Shown in pieces: positions 9,789-17,921 of a stretch of 64,000 nucleotides of DNA. Made by a program: the position numbers and the translations under genes. A model generated the notes under the pieces. The model worked only from the letters and a program-made list of their open reading frames with translations. It was not told the origin of the DNA and ran no database searches. How positions within the stretch are numbered: the stretch's first letter is position 1; every line of letters starts with the position of its first letter. Source of the DNA: Lachnospiraceae bacterium (GTDB taxonomy: Bacteria > Bacillota > Clostridia > Lachnospirales > Lachnospiraceae); contig JAGBMJ010000103.1 of assembly GCA_017634975.1 (NCBI GenBank), forward strand, positions 62,001 through 126,000, in the 5' to 3' direction.

Positions 9789-10787
9789 TTACGGCATTTC
9801 CTTTACCATCACATCCAGCTTCTGATAAGGGATCTCGATTCCGTTCTCGTCAAATACACGTTTTAAGTCTTCCGTGTAACGCCATTTCACTTCGAAATAA
9901 TCCTCGTTCTTTACATATCCGCGAACACCGATCGTCACCTGCGATGCATCCAGCGAATCTACATATACGGTAACGCCCTTATCCTTGAGGATTTTGTCTT
10001 CCTTCTCCATCAGCTCTTTTGCCAGCTTCTTGGCCTTCGCCACATCAGCATCATAGGCGATCCCAAACGTGAGGATCAGTCTCCGGTTGGGCGATTTATT
10101 TACATTCGTGAGTGATGTATTGGCCAGGGTACCGTTTGGCAGGATCACAACCTTTTCATCCAGCGTATGCAGCTTGGTATAAAAAAGTCCGATCTCGGTC
10201 ACAAAGCCTTCGTTGTTCTTGCTGTCTTCCTTGATATAATCCCCTACCTTAAACGGCTTGAGCAAAAGCAGCAGCACGCCGCCGGTAATGTTGGAAAGGC
10301 TCCCCTGCAAAGCCAGCGCTACCGCTACACCCGCAGACCCCAGTACAGCGATCAGTGAGGTCGTCTCCACTCCGAATGCACCGGCAATCCAGATGATCAG
10401 CAGTCCGTACAGCGCCACCTTCAGCAGCGAATCCGTAAACTGCTTTAAACCCAGATCCGCGTTGGCACGGTCCATCGACTTTTTGACCACTTTACGCAGC
10501 AGGTTGATCAGCTTGCTTCCGAGCCAGAACAGCAGCAGCGCACATACTGCCTTTATCCCGAACTGCAACAGCTTGGGCGGCAGATCCTTCATAAACTGCT
10601 GAAACGCATTCAGATTTTCCGTCACTTCTTCCACACTGGTTCCGGCAGCTTCCAGTATGGTTTCTGCCGGTGCTGCCAGATTCTCCGAAACAGCGCTTAA
10701 CATGTTCGAAGAAACGCTTTCCCCATCTGTTCCGTTTTCCGATACAAAGGCGATCAGCCGCCCTCCGCCTATTTTGTCCAATATCAT
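9789..10787 (-). CDS. mscS: Small-conductance mechanosensitive channel
   Basis: The 332-residue protein has an N-terminal tail of about 70 residues, then three membrane helices at about 72-95, 115-140 and 145-170. The third is the glycine/alanine-rich pore helix (GSAGVAVALALQGSLSNITGG). The beta domain follows (FKVGDYI, VTEIGLFYT, LPNG), then the C-terminal cage. Such channels open under hypo-osmotic membrane tension and release solutes. The start is only ten bases after the stop of the GlgB-like gene, with a poor ribosome site, so it is probably coupled to it. The acidic, signal-like N-terminal extension is longer than in E. coli MscS. Confidence 0.92.
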   Translation of the reverse strand: MILDKIGGGRLIAFVSENGTDGESVSSNMLSAVSENLAAPAETILEAAGTSVEEVTENLNAFQQFMKDLPPKLLQFGIKAVCALLLFWLGSKLINLLRKVVKKSMDRANADLGLKQFTDSLLKVALYGLLIIWIAGAFGVETTSLIAVLGSAGVAVALALQGSLSNITGGVLLLLLKPFKVGDYIKEDSKNNEGFVTEIGLFYTKLHTLDEKVVILPNGTLANTSLTNVNKSPNRRLILTFGIAYDADVAKAKKLAKELMEKEDKILKDKGVTVYVDSLDASQVTIGVRGYVKNEDYFEVKWRYTEDLKRVFDENGIEIPYQKLDVMVKEMP

Positions 10788-10796
10788 AATCTGTAC

Positions 10797-13247
10797 TTAC
10801 TTCTTCGTTGTTTTCTTTTTCTTAAGTTCCGAGCCGCCTGCGATCGCTGCTTCCGCTGCCGCGATCTTCTCGCTCAGTTCTTCCTTCAGAGACTGACGGA
10901 TCTTTGCACGCTGTTCGATCAACTGTTTCCGCTGTTCCTCTTCCGCCTTCTTCCGTGCCTTTCGCTCCTCGATCCGGCGATGGATCTCCGCCGTCTCTTC
11001 TGCACTATACGGAATATACTCAAAGATCCTAAACGATAACGGTGCCAGATCCACACGGATATGCCAGGGGTGTCCGTCTGTTTTTCCTTCATGAGCGGCT
11101 ATGGTAGGCCCGTCGATATCACCCGCCATTGAAGAGAACACTTCATGATATTTTCCCTCTTTGGCTGCGCCGACATGGAACTTCTCATAGGCAGCATTCG
11201 CAAAATTAAAGACGCAGATATAGGACTTTTTCTTCCCGTCACTGCGGACAAAGGAAAGTATGTTTTCCTGCATCGCATGATCGTTGATCCAGGTGAAGCC
11301 CTCCTCCTGATCGTCTGCCGCATAAAATGCCGGTGTTTTTGCATAGAAGTTATTCAATGCCCGTATAAACCGGCGGAAGCCTTCCTGTACTTCCCCCTTC
11401 TCTTCCTGCGGAAGAGTATGTTCCATATCTTCAAACGATGCATCACTTCCGTATTCCTGTCCCAGAAAGATGGATTTGCGGCCCACGTGCGTCATAAGAT
11501 ACCCATAGAAGAGCATCAGGTTCTTCCACTTCATCTCTTCATCACCGTTCATACGGCAGATCAGGCCGCCCTGACGGAAATTGATCCGCCTGGCATCTAC
11601 CGGCAGGATATACCGCTCGCAGTATTGATATATACTGCTCTGTGTCAGTTCATAATGATACGCATGCCTTGAGATCGGATCTCTGGACAGGTAATCCAGC
11701 ATCTCTCTGACAAAATCCACATCCGTTGTAAAGTCAAAACCGAGGCCTTCCTCCTCCGTTCCGGTCACATGCGCAAAATTGCTGGTTTCCGCCGCGATCG
11801 TGATCATTCCCGGATAATTCTTATGCAGCATGGCATTCATCTCACGGAAAAATGCGATGCTTTCCAGATTCTCCACACCGCCGTACATATTCGGCACCCA
11901 TTCCCCGGGTTTACGGTAATAATCCAGATAGAGCATCGAAGCCGTATCCAGAGTCGCGATACCATCGAGTTTGTATTCCTCGGTCCAATGATTCAGCGCG
12001 GACAACAGATACGATCTTACCATTGCGGAACCCAGATTAAACTGCAGCATACCGGTACGCGGATCGATCCCGCGTCGGGGATCTGCATATTCAAAAAGCG
12101 CCGTGCCGTCAAAATACCCAAGACCGTATTCCACATTTGAAAAATCACCGGGTGCCCATGCCAGGATCACACCGATCCCTGCCTTGTGCATGGTCTCCAC
12201 AAAACGCTTATAATCTTCTCCGGAACCAAAACGGGATGCCGGTGCAAAGAAATGGGATGCATGATAGCCCGCATCCGAAGCATTCGGATATTCCATCAAC
12301 GGCATCAGCTGCACATGCGTGTAGCCCATTCCCTTCAGATAGTTTCCAAAGCCATCCACCGCCTTAGGATCCTTCAGAAATCCTTCCGGCATTTTTTCCA
12401 TGGACATCTCATAAATATTCACCGGACCGTTATAAAGATCCTTTTTCTTTTCCGCTGCCTTTTCGTCTTTCCGATTATGGGACGTCCCATTGGGTACGAT
12501 CGATACGATCCGGCCATCTTCCTGTACAAGCTCTTTTGCAAAGGGATCGGCTTTGAGCATCGTCGAACCGCCATGGATCAGCACCTCATAGGCATAGCTC
12601 GCCCCGTCTTCCAGTCCCGGAACAAACAGTTCAAAGATCCCGGAATCCTCCAGCCGGTTCATCGGATTTTCCAGCCCGTTCCAGTGATTAAATCCACCGA
12701 CTATACTGACACGTACCGCATTTGGTGCCCACACACGGAATACGACACCGCGTACACCACCCACAGTCTTTTTATGCGCTCCCATATAATCGTCCATATG
12801 GGTATCCCCGCCGGACAAAAAGCGCTGTTCCTCTTCTTCCGTCAATATTTTTCCGTATACATAGGGATCACGGAACTCACGGACGATACGATCCAGCTGC
12901 TTTCCGCTTTTTTTCTTTTTTTCCGTGGGCAGATCACGCACGTCCTCGACAAGGTATTCCGCATGGTAACGGTAACCTTTAAGATCTGCACGCGGCACCA
13001 CACAGACAAAGAATCCCGCTTCGTCCGCCCGTTCCATCGGGATCTCTTCTTTTACGATTTTCCCTTTAGCACCTTCTGTACCTTCCAGATACAGATCCAC
13101 GCTTTCCGCTCCGGGCAGGTATACCTGCACCAGTGTCTGACGTCCTGCCGTATGAGCTCCCAGAAAGTCGGCCGGCCGGTCACATTCACCGTAAACCACT
13201 TCCTCGATCTTTGCCCAATCCATCAATGCATACAGTTTCTTATTCAT
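10797..13247 (-). CDS. Glycogen-branching-enzyme homologue without catalytic residues
   Basis: The 816 residues align end to end with GlgB: a first N-terminal domain, a CBM48 domain (WAPNAVRVSIVGGFNHWNG, 173-191), a TIM-barrel (275-620) and a beta C-terminal domain. The family motifs, however, are changed. The nucleophile region RVDAVASM reads ATLDTASM (431-438), so the catalytic Arg and Asp become Ala431 and Leu433. The acid/base motif AEEST reads AAETS, leaving Ala486. The SHDE motif reads DARR, leaving Arg553. All three carboxylates are therefore absent while the fold residues around them are kept. Residues 745-816 form a charged coiled coil ending in a lysine tail. It is probably not a branching enzyme; a glucan-binding or scaffold role is inference. 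Confidence 0.85.
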   Translation of the reverse strand: MNKKLYALMDWAKIEEVVYGECDRPADFLGAHTAGRQTLVQVYLPGAESVDLYLEGTEGAKGKIVKEEIPMERADEAGFFVCVVPRADLKGYRYHAEYLVEDVRDLPTEKKKKSGKQLDRIVREFRDPYVYGKILTEEEEQRFLSGGDTHMDDYMGAHKKTVGGVRGVVFRVWAPNAVRVSIVGGFNHWNGLENPMNRLEDSGIFELFVPGLEDGASYAYEVLIHGGSTMLKADPFAKELVQEDGRIVSIVPNGTSHNRKDEKAAEKKKDLYNGPVNIYEMSMEKMPEGFLKDPKAVDGFGNYLKGMGYTHVQLMPLMEYPNASDAGYHASHFFAPASRFGSGEDYKRFVETMHKAGIGVILAWAPGDFSNVEYGLGYFDGTALFEYADPRRGIDPRTGMLQFNLGSAMVRSYLLSALNHWTEEYKLDGIATLDTASMLYLDYYRKPGEWVPNMYGGVENLESIAFFREMNAMLHKNYPGMITIAAETSNFAHVTGTEEEGLGFDFTTDVDFVREMLDYLSRDPISRHAYHYELTQSSIYQYCERYILPVDARRINFRQGGLICRMNGDEEMKWKNLMLFYGYLMTHVGRKSIFLGQEYGSDASFEDMEHTLPQEEKGEVQEGFRRFIRALNNFYAKTPAFYAADDQEEGFTWINDHAMQENILSFVRSDGKKKSYICVFNFANAAYEKFHVGAAKEGKYHEVFSSMAGDIDGPTIAAHEGKTDGHPWHIRVDLAPLSFRIFEYIPYSAEETAEIHRRIEERKARKKAEEEQRKQLIEQRAKIRQSLKEELSEKIAAAEAAIAGGSELKKKKTTKK

Positions 13248-13321
13248 TCGAAAACCCCCGTTTTCAGAATTATTTTATTTCGTCTCCGGCATCTTCAATG
13301 ACAAATATTCTATCACAAATT

Positions 13322-14563
13322 TCAGATTTCGTGAATAAAGATACCACTGCGCAGTTTCGGCTCAAACCATGTGGACTTCGGCGGCATCAGCCGTCCCGCA
13401 TCCGCAACCGCAAAGAGTTCGGAGATCTGCGTCGGATACATGGCAAATGCCACACCCTCCTCCGAAAGTGCATCCACACGTTTTTTCAGTTCACCGAGTC
13501 CGCGGATACCGCCGACAAATTCGATCCGGTTATCCGTCTTGGGATCCGCGATACCGAGGATCTTATCCAGCACATGGTTCTGCAGGATCGCTACATCCAG
13601 ACCGTCTACGGGATCTGTGCTCTTTACGGAATCCTTCATTGTCAGCAGTCTCCAGCTGCCGTTTAAGTACATGCCGACCTGTCCCTTTTCCTGCGGTTTT
13701 ACTTCTTCCGCAACCGGCTCGCCGATCGTAAATACATCGGCAAGTTTCTGCAGGAACTGCTCTGCCGTATTTCCGTTCAGGTCATGTACCACACGGTTAT
13801 AGTCCATGATCATCAGTTCCTCATCCGGGAATATAACCGACAGGAAATAGTTATACTCTTCATTTCCGGTATGTGCCGCATTGGCAGCACGTCTCTTCTG
13901 TCCCACACGTACGGCGGAGGCACAGCGGTGATGACCGTCCGCGATATATAATGCATTCATCTCGCGGAATGCCTGTTGGATGATCGCAATATCCGCTGCT
14001 GCATCGATCACAAACACACGGTGACGGATACCGTCCTCCGAGGTAAAATCATACAGTGCTTCGCCCTCTTTGGTGTGTGTCATCACATCACGCAGTGCCG
14101 GTACCTGCCGATACGCCAGAAAGATCGGACCGGTCTGTGCACTGCAGGTATCTACGTGACGGATACGGTCTGCCTCTTTGTCCGCGCGGGTATTCTCATG
14201 CTTTTTGATCACCTGATTCTCGTAATCCTCGATGGAAGCACAGCCGACGATACCGGTCTGGACACGCCCATCCATGGTCAGCTCATACAGATAATAGCAG
14301 TCCTGGTTTTCACGTATGAAATCGCCTTTAGCGATCTTGTCCTGAAGCATCTCTGCCGCTTTTGCGTACACGCAGTCCGCATAGGTATCTACACTGTCGT
14401 CAAACTGTGTCTCGGCACGGTCGATTGCCAGAAACGAATCCGGATTGGCCGCTACGACCACCTTTGCCTCCGCGCGGCTGTACACATCGTACGGGAGCGC
14501 TGCGATCTTTGCCTCCATTCCCTTTGCGGGTCTTACTGCTTTAAACGGTCTGATATCTGCCAT
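13322..14563 (-). CDS. DUF1015 family protein
   Basis: This is a full-length (413 residues) member of the DUF1015 family, a cytoplasmic group of unknown function often found beside serA/serC in Firmicutes. Visible family motifs are IRPFKAVRP at the N-terminus, ALPYDVYSRAEAK, the ENTRADKEADRIRH block near residue 140 and the IADGHHRCASA block near residue 215. The histidines in the last motif suggest metal or phosphate binding, which is inference. Neither serA nor serC is present here; it sits between ilvA and the GlgB-like gene. Its ribosome site (GGAGGATT) is good. Confidence 0.88.
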   Translation of the reverse strand: MADIRPFKAVRPAKGMEAKIAALPYDVYSRAEAKVVVAANPDSFLAIDRAETQFDDSVDTYADCVYAKAAEMLQDKIAKGDFIRENQDCYYLYELTMDGRVQTGIVGCASIEDYENQVIKKHENTRADKEADRIRHVDTCSAQTGPIFLAYRQVPALRDVMTHTKEGEALYDFTSEDGIRHRVFVIDAAADIAIIQQAFREMNALYIADGHHRCASAVRVGQKRRAANAAHTGNEEYNYFLSVIFPDEELMIMDYNRVVHDLNGNTAEQFLQKLADVFTIGEPVAEEVKPQEKGQVGMYLNGSWRLLTMKDSVKSTDPVDGLDVAILQNHVLDKILGIADPKTDNRIEFVGGIRGLGELKKRVDALSEEGVAFAMYPTQISELFAVADAGRLMPPKSTWFEPKLRSGIFIHEI

Positions 14564-14592
14564 GTTTTTAATCCTCCATTTTCTTTTTTTCT

Positions 14593-14698
14593 CGCCTTCT
14601 CCTTGAGGAGAATACCAGTTCCTGCTTAACGAGCTTGCGAGTTTAGCAGGACTGTATGCAGTAGCTGGTGGCGCGAAGCGCCGTATAAGGTGTCCCTG
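14593..14698. repeat. Two-hairpin repeat interrupted by a palindromic insert
   Basis: The outer parts (CTTCTCCTTGAGGAGAA on the left, GGCGC-GAA-GCGCC then AAGGTGT on the right) match the layout of the repeat at 7193-7240. Between them are about 55 extra bases, bordered by ACCAG and CTGGT, with a central hairpin pairing CCTGCTTAAC with GTTTAGCAGG (one mismatch). This looks like one palindromic element inserted in another. Confidence 0.5.
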
Positions 14699-14703
14699 TA
14701 TAT

Positions 14704-15927
14704 TTAGATCAGCGTCCTTACCACCTTTGGCTTATATCCGCCCTGCTCCAGTGCTTCCATGATCTTCTCTTTGTGCTCGGTGCCGAAGGCCTCGATCGTA
14801 ATACGCAGTTCCACGGCGCTCTTACGATTGGTGGTAACAAACTGGTTGTGCTCCAGCTTGATCACGTTACCGTTCTGCTCGGCGATCACACCGGATACAC
14901 CCTGCAGCTGTCCCGGCTTGTCCGGAAGCAGTACAGATACGGTAAAGATACGGTTGCGGAAAATCAGGCCCTGCTGTACCACGGATGCCATCGTGATCAC
15001 ATCCATATTTCCGCCGGAGAGTATCGCTACAATCTTCTTTCCCTTCACATCCAGCTGTTTGAGTGCCGCTACCGTCAAAAGCCCGGAATTCTCGACGACC
15101 ATCTTATGATTTTCCACCATATCGAGGAATGACACGATCAGATCTTCATCCTCTACGGTGATGATCTCATCGATATTCTGCTGGATATACGGGAAGATCA
15201 CGGAACCCGGGGTCTTAACTGCGGTACCGTCGGCAATGGTATCCACTCCCGGAAGGGTCACCACTTTGCCTTCCTGCAGAGACTTCTTCATACATGCCGC
15301 ACCGGCCGTTTCCACACCGACCACCTTGATCTTTGGATTTAACAGTTTCGCCAGCGTCGATACACCGGTAGCCAGTCCGCCGCCGCCGATCGGCACCAGG
15401 ATCACATCGACCAGAGGCAGTTCCTTGATGATCTCCATCGCGATGGTTCCCTGACCGGTAGCTACCGCCGGATCATCAAACGGATGGATAAAGGTATATC
15501 CATGTTCTTCTGCCAGCTGATAAGCCTTCTCGCAGGCTTCGTCATACACATCGCCGTAAAGTACCACATCTGCACCGAAATTCTTGGTGCGGTTTACCTT
15601 GATGAGCGGTGTCGTCGTCGGCATTACGATCGTTGCCTTCATCCCTTTCTTTTTCGCTGCATAAGCAACGCCCTGCGCATGGTTTCCTGCCGAAGCCGTG
15701 ATCACGCCCTTAGCCCGTTCTTCCTCACTTAAGGTGCTTGCTTTGTAATATGCGCCTCGTACCTTGTACGCGCCGGTAAACTGCATATTCTCCGGCTTCA
15801 GATATACCTTATTGCCGGTCAGTGTGCTCAGGTAATCGCTGTATACCAGCTTGGTCTCCAGTGTCACTTCTTTGACGATCTCGGAAGCTTCTTCAAAAGC
15901 CTCCAGCGTCAGCATCTCTTTTGCCAT
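14704..15927 (-). CDS. ilvA: Threonine ammonia-lyase with ACT domain
   Basis: This pyridoxal-phosphate enzyme deaminates threonine to 2-oxobutanoate, the first step to isoleucine, or feeds threonine breakdown. The PLP lysine is in FTGAYKVRGAYYKA near residue 50; the glycine loop GGGGLATG lies near 180. Residues from about 325 form one ACT domain, as in the TdcB/short biosynthetic type. The frame is open upstream into ftsY, but the ATG at 15927 has a strong AAGGAGGATAAC ribosome site and matches the family start, giving 407 residues. It lies 34 bases after ftsY, probably in the same transcript. Biosynthetic or catabolic use cannot be settled without nearby ilv genes. Confidence 0.94.
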   Translation of the reverse strand: MAKEMLTLEAFEEASEIVKEVTLETKLVYSDYLSTLTGNKVYLKPENMQFTGAYKVRGAYYKASTLSEEERAKGVITASAGNHAQGVAYAAKKKGMKATIVMPTTTPLIKVNRTKNFGADVVLYGDVYDEACEKAYQLAEEHGYTFIHPFDDPAVATGQGTIAMEIIKELPLVDVILVPIGGGGLATGVSTLAKLLNPKIKVVGVETAGAACMKKSLQEGKVVTLPGVDTIADGTAVKTPGSVIFPYIQQNIDEIITVEDEDLIVSFLDMVENHKMVVENSGLLTVAALKQLDVKGKKIVAILSGGNMDVITMASVVQQGLIFRNRIFTVSVLLPDKPGQLQGVSGVIAEQNGNVIKLEHNQFVTTNRKSAVELRITIEAFGTEHKEKIMEALEQGGYKPKVVRTLI

Positions 15928-15961
15928 GTTATCCTCCTTCATGGATTCGGTCCCATCCGGC

Positions 15962-17299
15962 TTACTCTTCACCGTCTTCCTCATCCTCTTCTTCATCCTT
16001 TTCCAGCTCCACATCAAAGAGCGCCTCTACGAATGCATCCGCATCAAATTTCTGCAGATCCTCGATCTTCTCACCGACACCGATATACTTCACCGGTACT
16101 TTGAGTTCTGACTGGATGGCGATCGCGATACCGCCCTTTGCCGTACCGTCCATCTTGGTCAGGATGATACCGGTCAGATCCGCTACGTCGTTAAAATCTC
16201 TTGCCTGCTGCAGCGCATTCTGTCCGGTCGTCGCATCCAGAACGATCAGGTTTTCACGATGCGCTTCCGGAAACTCGCGGTCGATCACGCGGTTCATCTT
16301 CTTCAGCTCTTCCATCAGGTTCTTCTTATTATTCAGACGTCCTGCAGTATCTACCAGCAGTACATCCACATGTCTTGCTTTCGCAGCATTTACGGCATCA
16401 AAGAGCACGCTGGACGGATCCTGCCCTTCCTTTCCGCCGATCAGCTCCACGCCGGCACGTTCCGCCCACACCTTCAGCTGGTCTCCGGCGGCTGCACGGA
16501 AGGTATCCGCCGCTGCCATCATGACTTTTTTATGCTTTTTCTTCAGCATCGATGCGATCTTTCCGATGGACGTCGTCTTACCCACGCCGTTCACACCGAT
16601 CACAAATACGATGGAAGTTTCTTTTTCAAAACGATAAGCCGTCTTGCCGACCGCCATCTGCTCACGGATGTTCTGGATCAGCAGCCGTTTGCATTCCGAA
16701 GGTCTTACGATATCCTCTTCCTCGATCTGTTCCCGCAGACGATCCAGGATCGCTTCCGTCGGTCCCACACCGATATCCCCCATGATCAGAATCTCTTCCA
16801 GATCATCAAAGAAATCATCATCGATCATCTCAGCGCCGTCAAAAACAACATCCAGGTTGTAGACGAAGCTGTCTCTGGTCTTGGCAAGTCCTTCCTTCAG
16901 ACGTGCAAAGAAGCCTTTTTTCTTTTTGACCGGAGGAATATCGTCCTCATCCTCGTCATCGTCATCGTCTTCCTCTTCTTCCTCATCTTCTTCGGTTTCG
17001 TCCGTGGTTTCTTTCTTCTTTCCGAACCATGAGAACGGCTTTTTCTTCGGCTTTAACTCTTCTTCCTCTTCAGCTTCCTTCTCCGGTTCCCCGGTTTGGA
17101 CCGACTCCTCTGCCGGCACATAAGATACCGCTGGAGTCACCGGCTCTTCCTTCTCTGCAGACACTTCCGCAGACGCCGTATCATTTACCGCAGGTCCTTC
17201 TTCTGCCCCAGCGTTTTGCGTGCTCCCGGCTGCTTCTTCCGCCGCTTCCGTTACTTCTTCGGTTTTTTCTTTCTTTTTCCCCCAGTTCCACCAGGCCAT
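15962..17299 (-). CDS. ftsY: Signal recognition particle receptor GTPase
   Basis: FtsY receives the signal recognition particle at the membrane and hands nascent chains to SecYEG. Residues 20-125 are strongly acidic (runs of Glu and Asp), the A domain typical of the longer bacterial forms. The NG domain follows: GVNGVGKTTSIGKIA near 235, DTFRAAA near 262, DTAGR near 316 and TKMDGTAKGG near 382. The total of 445 residues is normal for a form with an A domain. It belongs to the smc-ftsY cluster typical of Firmicutes, although a small membrane protein gene separates the two here. ffh is not in the window. Confidence 0.97.
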   Translation of the reverse strand: MAWWNWGKKKEKTEEVTEAAEEAAGSTQNAGAEEGPAVNDTASAEVSAEKEEPVTPAVSYVPAEESVQTGEPEKEAEEEEELKPKKKPFSWFGKKKETTDETEEDEEEEEDDDDDEDEDDIPPVKKKKGFFARLKEGLAKTRDSFVYNLDVVFDGAEMIDDDFFDDLEEILIMGDIGVGPTEAILDRLREQIEEEDIVRPSECKRLLIQNIREQMAVGKTAYRFEKETSIVFVIGVNGVGKTTSIGKIASMLKKKHKKVMMAAADTFRAAAGDQLKVWAERAGVELIGGKEGQDPSSVLFDAVNAAKARHVDVLLVDTAGRLNNKKNLMEELKKMNRVIDREFPEAHRENLIVLDATTGQNALQQARDFNDVADLTGIILTKMDGTAKGGIAIAIQSELKVPVKYIGVGEKIEDLQKFDADAFVEALFDVELEKDEEEDEEDGEE

Positions 17300-17324
17300 A
17301 TCGTTTTCCTTTCCATCTTCAATG

Positions 17325-17921
17325 TTACTTCAGATCTTCACTTAAAGTATACTTCCCCACATGATACATACGCAGTATTTTTCCGTTGCAATATACTTTA
17401 TAATATTCTGCTGTTTTCGTTGTCTCCCGGTCAACCTCACGAACCAGCTTATCGCTGCTGTTTACCAGTGGTGTTTTATCGTTCGATGTCGAACGCGTCA
17501 CGTCGGATTCTTCAATATCGTATACCACCGTGATTGGTTTGCTCATGATCGGCACCACATCACTTAACAGGTACGTGAAGATGCACAATCCGAAGATCAA
17601 CGTGACAATTCCCAACCATTTCAACTGAATTGCATTTAACTCGGTAAATTCCCGAAGAAATACCGCCAGCGTCGTCATCAGAAAACATATGGCAGCAATC
17701 GTACCAAAAATCGCGAAACGTTCACGTACCACGATCTGCCTTACAGTTTCCAGAAATGCCTGATCGATCACCGTACCGTTCGTATGACCGGAATAGCTCT
17801 TTCCATAACCGACAAAGATCAGTGCGATCACATCCAGCGCGATCAGTACAGTCCGAAACCATCTGCTCCCTTCGACTTTCTCAAAACCAGATTCCAATGT
17901 TTTCCTCCCTGCATCAGTCAT
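17325..17921 (-). CDS. Small membrane protein inserted between smc and ftsY
   Basis: This 198-residue protein has three predicted membrane helices (about 22-40, 68-90 and 100-122) and a soluble C-terminal tail of 75 residues. I do not recognise a family. It starts eight bases inside the 3' end of smc, so translation is probably coupled. The smc-ftsY pair is usually contiguous, which makes this gene an interruption. A role in secretion or chromosome anchoring would be pure guess; the position alone suggests co-expression with smc and ftsY. Confidence 0.65.
   Translation of the reverse strand: MTDAGRKTLESGFEKVEGSRWFRTVLIALDVIALIFVGYGKSYSGHTNGTVIDQAFLETVRQIVVRERFAIFGTIAAICFLMTTLAVFLREFTELNAIQLKWLGIVTLIFGLCIFTYLLSDVVPIMSKPITVVYDIEESDVTRSTSNDKTPLVNSSDKLVREVDRETTKTAEYYKVYCNGKILRMYHVGKYTLSEDLK

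Noticed and set aside
16881-17123. Serine-rich plus-strand frame
   Set aside because: It is the complement of the acidic Glu/Asp repeats in the ftsY A domain.
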